Shown piece by piece: positions 28,344 to 34,676 of a stretch of 34,676 nt of DNA. Position 1 is the first letter of the stretch. Each line of letters starts with the position of its first letter. The position numbers and the translations under genes were made by a program. A model generated the notes under the pieces. It was not told the origin of the DNA and did not search any database. It saw only the letters and a program-made list of their open reading frames with translations. The DNA comes from Selenomonadales bacterium OttesenSCG-928-I06 (GTDB lineage Bacteria; Bacillota; Negativicutes; Sporomusales; Sporomusaceae), in the NCBI GenBank assembly GCA_030266395.1, contig JAJDHX010000012.1, forward strand, positions 1 through 34,676. The letters are read 5' to 3'.

Positions 28344-29414
28344 ATGAAATCAAAAGTTTATTTTATTCCTATAAAAGATAGTGCTTCTGTGGCAGAACAA
28401 ACAGAAAAAATGAAAAAAATTGTTGATTTTTCTCAAGCTGAAAATATTGTTTCTCCTGAAGATTTTGTTGCTGTAAAATTTCATGTAGGAGAAGGAGAAA
28501 ATAAAACCAGAGTAGCTCCTGAACTTATAAAAGTAGTTGTAGATAAAATAAAACAGAAAAAAGGTCAGCCTTTTTTAACTGAAACATCTACTCTTTATAA
28601 AGGTGAAAGAGAAAATGCAGTAAAACATATTATGCATGCTCATAGACAGGGCTTTGGTATAGAAAGTGTTGGAGCTCCCTTTGTAATGTCTGATGGTTTA
28701 CTAGGCAATACTGAACATGAAGTGGAAATAAATTGTGAACTTAATAAAACAGTCAAAATAGCTAAAGAAGTTGTTAATACTGATGCTGTTATTGTTGTAT
28801 CTCACCCAACAGGACATGTTATTGCCGGGGTTGGAGCATGTATTAAAAATCTTGGAATGGGATTTGCCAGCAGACAAGGGAAAATGCGTCAACATTCTCA
28901 AATGAAACCAGAAGTTAAAAGCAGTTGTCGTTTTTGTAAGAAATGTATTTCTTGGTGTCCTGAGAGTGCTATTACAGAAAAAGACGAGAAAGCTTACATA
29001 GATAGCAGCAAATGTATTGGTTGTGGTGAATGTATAGCAGTATGTAATTTTGATGCTGTTACTTATGATTACAACAATGATTCTGAATTTGTGCAAAAAA
29101 GCATGGCTGAATATGCTTATGGCGCAGTTAAAGATAAGAAAAACAAGATTTTTTATTTCAATGTGTTGATTAATATGACAAAAGAATGTGATTGTTATGC
29201 TGAAAATCAACCTAAGCTTATACCTGATGTAGGAATTTTAGCTTCAAGTGATCCTGTAGCAATAGACAAAGCTACATTAGATCTTACTTGTGAAGCTAAC
29301 GGACAAAATCTTGGTGAAATTGCTTTTTCATATCATGATCCGCTTATTCAAATTAAGCATGCTGAGAAAATTGGTATGGGATCATCTGAATATGAATTAG
29401 TTGTTGTAGAATAA
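28344..29414 (+). CDS. DUF362 domain protein with 2x[4Fe-4S] ferredoxin insert
   Basis: FVAVKFHVGEGENKT, CRFCKKCISWCPESAI and CIGCGECIAVCNFDAV; AAAGGA RBS favours ATG 28344 over listed GTG 28323. Confidence 0.9.
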   Translation: MKSKVYFIPIKDSASVAEQTEKMKKIVDFSQAENIVSPEDFVAVKFHVGEGENKTRVAPELIKVVVDKIKQKKGQPFLTETSTLYKGERENAVKHIMHAHRQGFGIESVGAPFVMSDGLLGNTEHEVEINCELNKTVKIAKEVVNTDAVIVVSHPTGHVIAGVGACIKNLGMGFASRQGKMRQHSQMKPEVKSSCRFCKKCISWCPESAITEKDEKAYIDSSKCIGCGECIAVCNFDAVTYDYNNDSEFVQKSMAEYAYGAVKDKKNKIFYFNVLINMTKECDCYAENQPKLIPDVGILASSDPVAIDKATLDLTCEANGQNLGEIAFSYHDPLIQIKHAEKIGMGSSEYELVVVE

Positions 29415-29440
29415 TTTGAATTATTAAAGGGGAAGACAAG

Positions 29441-30982
29441 ATGCAATACTTAAGTACACGTGGTTATAAAGATAAATTTTCTGCAGCGGCAGCTATAGAA
29501 AAAGGAATAGCTCAAGATGGAGGTCTTTTTGTACCGGAATATATACCGACGTTTGCCAAAGAAGAACTTCAAGGCCTTATTTTATCTTCTTATGAAGATA
29601 GAGCAGTTGCAGTACTGAAAAAATACCTAACTGATTATACAGAAGAAGAGTTAAGAGAAGCAGCTAAAGAAGCTTATAAAAAAAATGATCTTAACAATAA
29701 TGTAGTTGGTTTTTCCTCAGAAGAGCCGGCACCTCTTGTGAAATTAAAAAGTGATAAAGCTGTTTTAAAGGATTTGCATATACTAGAGTTGTTTCATGGA
29801 CCGACAAGTGCTTTTAAAGATATGGCACTGCAAATATTGCCTCATCTTTTAACAAAAGCATTAGAAAAAACAGGCGAAAAATCTGATGTAGTGATTCTTG
29901 TAGCTACTTCAGGAGATACAGGTAAAGCAGCACTTGAAGGTTTTAGAGATGTAGAAAGAATTAAAATTATAGTGTTTTATCCTGAAGAGGGTGTTAGCGA
30001 TATTCAAAAATTGCAGATGCTGACTCAAGAAGGAAACAATGTAGAGGTAATAGCTGTAAGAGGTAATTTTGATGATGCTCAAAATGGGGTAAAAGAAATC
30101 TTTACAAGTGAAGATTTTAATCAAGAGCTTTTGACAAAAGGGTATAAACTTTCTTCAGCTAATTCTATAAATTGGGGTAGACTTGTACCACAAATAGTAT
30201 ATTATTTTAGTGCTTATTTAGATTTAGTTAAAAATAAAGAAATTGAGTTAGGCGAAAAAGTTAACTTTTCAGTGCCTACAGGAAATTTTGGCAATATTTT
30301 AGCTTTATATTATGCCAAGTTGATGGGACTTCCTGTTGGTAAGCTTATTTGTGCTTCAAATAAAAATAATATATTGACAGATTTCTTAAAAACAGGTGTT
30401 TATGATAGAAACAGACATTTTTATAAAACATATTCACCTTCTATGGACATTTTAATTTCAAGCAACTTGGAAAGACTTTTGTATCAGATTACTAAGGAAG
30501 ATACAAGTAAAGTTGCTGAGTTAATGGAAAGTTTGAAAACAGAAGGCAAGTATGCGGTAGAACCTGAATATTTAAAGAAAATTCAAGAAGATTTCTTCCC
30601 GTCTTGGGCAGATGATGAAAAGACTTTAGAAGTTATAGAAGAAGAATTTGCTGATTCTGGCTATCCTTTAGATCCGCATACAGCTGTTGCTTTTAATGCA
30701 GCTAAAGAATATAGAAAAGCAACCGCGGATTTTGCACCACTTGTTGTTGTATCTACAGCAAGTCCTTATAAATTTAGTGATACAGTCTTAAATGCTTTAG
30801 ATAAAAATAAATATGAAGAACTTAAAACAACTTCAGAATTTGCAATATTGAAAGCTCTTTTTGCGAAAATTAAAATGCCTGTTCCTTTTGGTTTGGCTAA
30901 TTTAGAAAATCAAAATATACTTCACAAAAAAGTTTGCAACAAAGAAGAAATGAAAGAATTTGTTTTACAAAGTCTAGTTTAA
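29441..30982 (+). CDS. thrC: Threonine synthase
   Basis: LSTRGYKDKFSAAAAIEKGIAQDGGLFVPE, PLP-Lys region LFHGPTSAFKDMALQILP, VATSGDTGKAALEGF. Confidence 0.97.
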   Translation: MQYLSTRGYKDKFSAAAAIEKGIAQDGGLFVPEYIPTFAKEELQGLILSSYEDRAVAVLKKYLTDYTEEELREAAKEAYKKNDLNNNVVGFSSEEPAPLVKLKSDKAVLKDLHILELFHGPTSAFKDMALQILPHLLTKALEKTGEKSDVVILVATSGDTGKAALEGFRDVERIKIIVFYPEEGVSDIQKLQMLTQEGNNVEVIAVRGNFDDAQNGVKEIFTSEDFNQELLTKGYKLSSANSINWGRLVPQIVYYFSAYLDLVKNKEIELGEKVNFSVPTGNFGNILALYYAKLMGLPVGKLICASNKNNILTDFLKTGVYDRNRHFYKTYSPSMDILISSNLERLLYQITKEDTSKVAELMESLKTEGKYAVEPEYLKKIQEDFFPSWADDEKTLEVIEEEFADSGYPLDPHTAVAFNAAKEYRKATADFAPLVVVSTASPYKFSDTVLNALDKNKYEELKTTSEFAILKALFAKIKMPVPFGLANLENQNILHKKVCNKEEMKEFVLQSLV

Positions 30983-30991
30983 AAATGAGGG

Positions 30992-31771
30992 ATTATTATA
31001 GAAGCTAAAAAAGAATTAAAAGAATTTTTAAGTAAGCTGCAAAAAGGAGAAATCTCTCTAGAGGAAGCTTTGGACAAATTGACTTTAAAATCTGAGAGAG
31101 AAACTGCTCTTTATGAAGATTTAGGTTTTGCCAAGGTTGACCATAGCAGATATTCCAGGCAAGGGTTTAATGAAGTTGTGTTTGGGGCAGGAAAGACTAC
31201 AGAACAAGTTGTCCAAATTTTAAAAAGTCTATCTTCTTCAGATAAGAACATTATGGCGACCAGAGTTGGTTTAGACACATATAAAGAAGTTTTAAAAGAA
31301 ATTCCGGAAGCTAAATATTATGAACTTGCCAGAATAATATCTATAGAAAAAGAAGAAATAAAAGATCAAGATAAATTTATTTTAGTTTTAGCTGCAGGCA
31401 CAAGCGATATAAATGTGGCTGAAGAAGCTGCTGTTACTGCTGAAATTATGGGCAATAAAGTAGAGAGAGCTTATGATGTAGGAGTTGCAGGTATACACCG
31501 TTTGTTTGATCAGTATGAAAAAATGCAAGAAGCAAATGTAGTTATAACTGTAGCCGGTATGGAAGGTGCTTTAACAAGTGTTGTAGCAGGTCTTGTTTCT
31601 AAACCTGTAATATCTGTACCTACAAGTGTTGGTTATGGGGCGAGTTTTGAAGGACTGACTGCTCTTTTGGCTATGATGAATAGTTGTGCTAAAGGTGTGG
31701 CAGTAGTTAATATTGATAATGGATTTGGTGCAGGTCATTTAGCAAGTATTATTAATAAAATGAACATATAA
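30992..31771 (+). CDS. larB: Nickel-pincer cofactor biosynthesis protein LarB (PurE-like); start codon unresolved
   Basis: YEDLGFAKVDHSRYSRQGFNEVVFGAGKTTEQV, VLAAGTSDINVAEEAAVTAEIMG, VAGMEGALTSVVAGLV. Frame open from 30989 with EAKKELKEFLSKLQKGEISLEEALDKL upstream of the listed TTG 31070. Confidence 0.88.
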   Translation: MIIEAKKELKEFLSKLQKGEISLEEALDKLTLKSERETALYEDLGFAKVDHSRYSRQGFNEVVFGAGKTTEQVVQILKSLSSSDKNIMATRVGLDTYKEVLKEIPEAKYYELARIISIEKEEIKDQDKFILVLAAGTSDINVAEEAAVTAEIMGNKVERAYDVGVAGIHRLFDQYEKMQEANVVITVAGMEGALTSVVAGLVSKPVISVPTSVGYGASFEGLTALLAMMNSCAKGVAVVNIDNGFGAGHLASIINKMNI

Positions 31772-31803
31772 AAAAATACAATCAATTGATTGTATTTTTT
31801 TAT
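31770..31803. terminator. Bidirectional terminator between larB and spoIIID-like gene
   Basis: AAAAAATACAATCAATTGATTGTATTTTTT perfect palindrome. Confidence 0.88.
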
Positions 31804-31854
31804 TTATTCAATATAAATAGACCGTTCTTTTATAAAAAAGAAAGCAATTATAAT

Positions 31855-32127
31855 TTAAATATCTGTAGTTAATGGTTGATTTTTTTCTTTGTATTTTTTT
31901 CTGGTGGCTTCGCCGCCTCTTATATGTCTTTGGGCTTTGTTTGTTTCTAAAACATTTTTGACCTTTAAAGCAAGTTTTTTATTTATTTCAGGTAATCTTT
32001 CGATCATGTCTTTGTGAACTGTGCTTTTGCTTACTCCGAATACTGATGCCGCTTGTCTGACAGTTTCATTAGTATTTAAAATATGTTCACAAATATCCAA
32101 AACTCTTTTTCTTATATGTTCTTTCAT
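31855..32127 (-). CDS. spoIIID: SpoIIID-family sporulation transcriptional regulator
   Basis: MKEHIRKRVLDICEHILNTNETVRQAASVFGVSKSTVHKDMIERLPEINKKLALKVKNVLETNKAQRHIRGGEATRKKY; GGGG-type RBS precedes ATG at 32127. Confidence 0.92.
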   Translation of the reverse strand: MKEHIRKRVLDICEHILNTNETVRQAASVFGVSKSTVHKDMIERLPEINKKLALKVKNVLETNKAQRHIRGGEATRKKYKEKNQPLTTDI

Positions 32128-32194
32128 ATTATTGCTTTTCCCCCTCGTACCCTTGTAATCCTTATTAAAATGTATATGCAGGGAGGGGTAAAAA

Positions 32195-32368
32195 ATGCTC
32201 AACTTAATAGTGTTTTATCTTGCGATTATTGTGCGAGATTTGCTAAATATAGTTAAAAAGACAGGGGAAATAAAGAGTTGTTTAGCTATAATAATTTTTT
32301 TATTTTTTATAAATAAGACAAAGAAAAAAACCGTAATTCTAATTACGGTTTTTCAGATTATTTTTTGA
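32195..32368 (+). CDS. Candidate small hydrophobic ORF (57 aa), divergent from spoIIID
   Basis: GGGAGGGG 7 nt before ATG; MLNLIVFYLAIIVRDLLNIVKKTGEIKSCLAIIIFLFFINKTKKKTVILITVFQIIF*; runs into an antisense terminator, so uncertain. Confidence 0.3.
   Translation: MLNLIVFYLAIIVRDLLNIVKKTGEIKSCLAIIIFLFFINKTKKKTVILITVFQIIF
32326..32353. terminator. Terminator downstream of NapH-like gene
   Basis: AAAAACCGTAATT-ct-AATTACGGTTTTT. Confidence 0.85.
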
Positions 32369-33221
32369 TTGTAAAACCAGAATCGATTGCTTTGTGTGGA
32401 CATGCCTTTTTACAGTCGCCGCAACGAATACATTCCGGGTCATTTGGTTTTTCAAATACAGATATATTTAATTTGCAGCTTGTCTGACAAGCTCCGCATT
32501 GTGTGCATTTTTCTTTGTTAATATTAAAGTTATATAAGGAAATAGGATTAAATAATCCGTAAATTGCTCCCAGAGGGCAGATATATTGGCAAAAAGGTCG
32601 GAACACAATAATTGATAATATAATTGTGGCTATAAGCAGGAAAAATTTCCAGGCAAATAACCAACCTAAAGAGTCTCTAATTCCTTCATTTGTAGTTGCC
32701 AGTGGAATTCCTGCCATTAAAGTGCCTGCAGGACAAATAAATTCACAAAACCAGGGCTGCCCTTGGCCTATTACATCTATGATGAAAATAGGCAGTATTA
32801 TCACAAAAAGAATAAGGATTACATATTTTAAAAATCTTAAAATCATATGCCCGGGCAGTGTTTTTAATTTTTTGCTAAAAGGAATTTTATAAAGTAAATC
32901 TTGAAAAAATCCAAAAGGACATAACCAGCCACAAACAAGACGTCCCAGAAAAACACCTGTTATTATTAAAAAACCTACTATATAAAAGGAAAAATTAAAA
33001 TTGCGGCTGCTTAAAATTGCTTGCAGAGAGCCGATTGGGCATGAACCTAATGCCCCTGGACAAGAGTAACAACTCAGTCCTGGGACACAAACAAATTTTG
33101 ATTTTCCTGTATAAATTTTTCCTTCAATAAAGCCAACTATATATCCATTAGTTACAAGCGAAAAAACAAGCTGTACAAGTCTTTGTAGTTTAAGATTTAG
33201 AAAAGCAAATAAATCAGCCAA
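32358..33221 (-). CDS. NapH/MauN-type membrane polyferredoxin (4Fe-4S binding)
   Basis: FVCVPGLSCYSCPGALGSCPIGSLQ, CGWLCPFGFFQDLLYKIP, CQYICPLGAIYGLFN, CTQCGACQTSC and CIRCGDCKKACP; TTG start overlaps upstream stop by 8 nt. Confidence 0.92.
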   Translation of the reverse strand: MADLFAFLNLKLQRLVQLVFSLVTNGYIVGFIEGKIYTGKSKFVCVPGLSCYSCPGALGSCPIGSLQAILSSRNFNFSFYIVGFLIITGVFLGRLVCGWLCPFGFFQDLLYKIPFSKKLKTLPGHMILRFLKYVILILFVIILPIFIIDVIGQGQPWFCEFICPAGTLMAGIPLATTNEGIRDSLGWLFAWKFFLLIATIILSIIVFRPFCQYICPLGAIYGLFNPISLYNFNINKEKCTQCGACQTSCKLNISVFEKPNDPECIRCGDCKKACPHKAIDSGFTIKK

Positions 33222-33360
33222 TACCTATACACTCTAAACAGACATTGATTGCTTTAATTAAGACAGTGTAATGTTCTTTTCTGGATATACCTACAAAAAC
33301 GAATACTATACCTGTTGTCAATATAGTTAGCCTAATTAGATTTTTTCTCGATATATTCAC
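33214..33360 (-). CDS. 48-aa membrane-anchored CXXC protein (CD1871A-like); absent from supplied ORF track
   Basis: GTG start immediately after the TlpA stop: MNISRKNLIRLTILTTGIVFVFVGISRKEHYTVLIKAINVCLECIGIG*; one TM plus CLEC motif. Confidence 0.8.
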   Translation of the reverse strand: MNISRKNLIRLTILTTGIVFVFVGISRKEHYTVLIKAINVCLECIGIG

Positions 33361-33948
33361 CTATTTTACTTCCTTTAAGGTTTTATCAACGATTTCTTTC
33401 CATTCAGACATGCTTCTGGCACCAACATAAGATTGACCAACTATATTTCCGCTTTTATCTACAAAAATTGTTTCTGGAACAAGGTTAACATCTTCTAATT
33501 TCGCATTTATTAAATCTTCAGATGGGATTAAATGAAGGTAATTGGCATTTGTTTTAGTTATAATTTCTTTAGCCAGCTCTACTTGTTCTTGCGAAAGAGA
33601 GCCGTCGTCATTAAGAACATCAACAACTATTCCTATAACCTGAAAATTTTTGTCTGCATATTCTTTATTGAGTTTTCCTAAATCAGGCATTTCTCTTATA
33701 CATGGCGGACAAAAAGTTGCCCAGATATTAATCATTGTTAAGTCATGATTTTTGAAAATATCTTGATTAACTGCATTGCCGTTTATGTCATGTGCTGTGA
33801 AAGAGCCTAATGTAGAAGAGGCTTGGGCAGTTTGAACAGGAGGCGGGTTATTATTTTTATTAGCCTCATTTTTTGATGCACATGAAACTAATAATAAAGC
33901 TGTTATTAAAGTAATTATTGTTATAAAAAGTTTTCTGTTTCTTTTCAT
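33361..33948 (-). CDS. TlpA-like thioredoxin-fold lipoprotein
   Basis: Lipobox LLLVSC|A; active site INIWATFCPPCIREMPDLGKLNKEY; cis-Pro region NLVPETIFVDKSGNIV. Confidence 0.93.
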   Translation of the reverse strand: MKRNRKLFITIITLITALLLVSCASKNEANKNNNPPPVQTAQASSTLGSFTAHDINGNAVNQDIFKNHDLTMINIWATFCPPCIREMPDLGKLNKEYADKNFQVIGIVVDVLNDDGSLSQEQVELAKEIITKTNANYLHLIPSEDLINAKLEDVNLVPETIFVDKSGNIVGQSYVGARSMSEWKEIVDKTLKEVK

Positions 33949-34080
33949 TTTTATCTCCTTATATAAAAAGATTCTTCTATCTATTATTTTACAAGAATTT
34001 TTCTATATACGCCAGTAAAGAAGTTTTTTAAAAATAAAATAAGATTCAACTTATTTTAGCCAAATCTTATTTTGAATTAT

Positions 34081-34676
34081 TTATTGATAAAATTCTTTTA
34101 AATCAATATATTTATTTGTTGATATTGATTGAATTGCAAAATGCAAATGAGGATCTTCCAAGTTTTCGCTAAATCCTGCTGTGCCAATTACAGTTCCTTT
34201 TTTTATAAGGTCTCCTTTTTTAAAGGCAGCTGTTTTTAGAGAACTATAATAAATGTTGTAGTCGCCATTTTTGATTTTTACTGTTAGTCCTAAAGATTTT
34301 TGGTTTAAAACATCTTCTACAATTCCGTCAGAAACAGAAGTTATCTGGGCATTTTCGCTTAGTTTAAAGTCAACACCATTATGGAATTTCCAGGTTTTAA
34401 GGATTTCATCATATGTCCAGCCATGTTCTTTTATGATTTTATTGGTAAAGAGATTTTTTATTTGTGTATTTTCTTTTAAGTCAAAAGCTTCTTGCGGAAT
34501 GGTTTTTACAGAATGATCTTTTGTTGAGTTTTGTTCATTCTTTACTACTGAAAATGTTGGAGTATTTTCTGAATTATTCAGATGATTGTTTGTTTCCAGG
34601 GTACTGTTTTCCAGATTAGGTGATCTTAAACTTTCTATCCTGGCTAAGCTTTGCTCAATTTCATCTACAGAGTAAT
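34081..34676 (-). CDS. M23 (LytM) peptidase-domain protein, SpoIIQ-like; N-terminus beyond window
   Basis: Minus strand: ...KTWKFHNGVDFKLSENAQITSVSDGIVEDVLNQKSLGLTVKIKNGDYNIYYSSLKTAAFKKGDLIKKGTVIGTAGFSENLEDPHLHFAIQSISTNKYIDLKEFYQ*; HxxxD and HLHF metal motifs intact. Missing from the ORF track because no start is in the window. Confidence 0.88.
   Translation of the reverse strand, partial: YSVDEIEQSLARIESLRSPNLENSTLETNNHLNNSENTPTFSVVKNEQNSTKDHSVKTIPQEAFDLKENTQIKNLFTNKIIKEHGWTYDEILKTWKFHNGVDFKLSENAQITSVSDGIVEDVLNQKSLGLTVKIKNGDYNIYYSSLKTAAFKKGDLIKKGTVIGTAGFSENLEDPHLHFAIQSISTNKYIDLKEFYQ

Noticed and set aside
28701-29210. 169-aa antisense ORF over the DUF362 gene
   Set aside because: Fully antisense to a clearly conserved ferredoxin-containing gene; composition typical of reverse-strand AT-rich codons.

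Overview
AT-rich window with the gene content of a diderm Firmicute (Negativicutes, Megamonas/Selenomonas-like; taxonomic call inferred). Most genes are housekeeping: yjbQ, a DtxR/MntR-type regulator, an M20 peptidase (PepT-like), a gamma-glutamyltransferase-like Ntn-hydrolase, a DedA/VTT protein, pyc, a two-gene SUF-like (SmsCB) system, a ZIP transporter, glgP, a COG2509-type FAD oxidoreductase, purB, speE, a nitrilase, a TM1266/ACT-like protein, DUF362-ferredoxin, thrC and larB. Envelope features are an SLH-OmpM porin family (one partial copy, one with a frameshifted start, one 3' relic, one intact copy 10 kb away) and a type Va autotransporter. The most notable region is the right end. There a spoIIID-family regulator and a SpoIIQ-like M23 protein flank a redox operon: TlpA lipoprotein, an unlisted 48-aa CXXC protein, and a NapH-like polyferredoxin. 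Other points for follow-up: an A8 tract that puts the porin start codon out of frame, larB without a canonical start codon, a probable ~55-nt terminated transcript before the FAD oxidoreductase, an operator-like palindrome over the autotransporter -35 box, and a codon-atypical nitrilase followed by a possible conjugation-ATPase relic. All calls come from reading the sequence; no searches were run.
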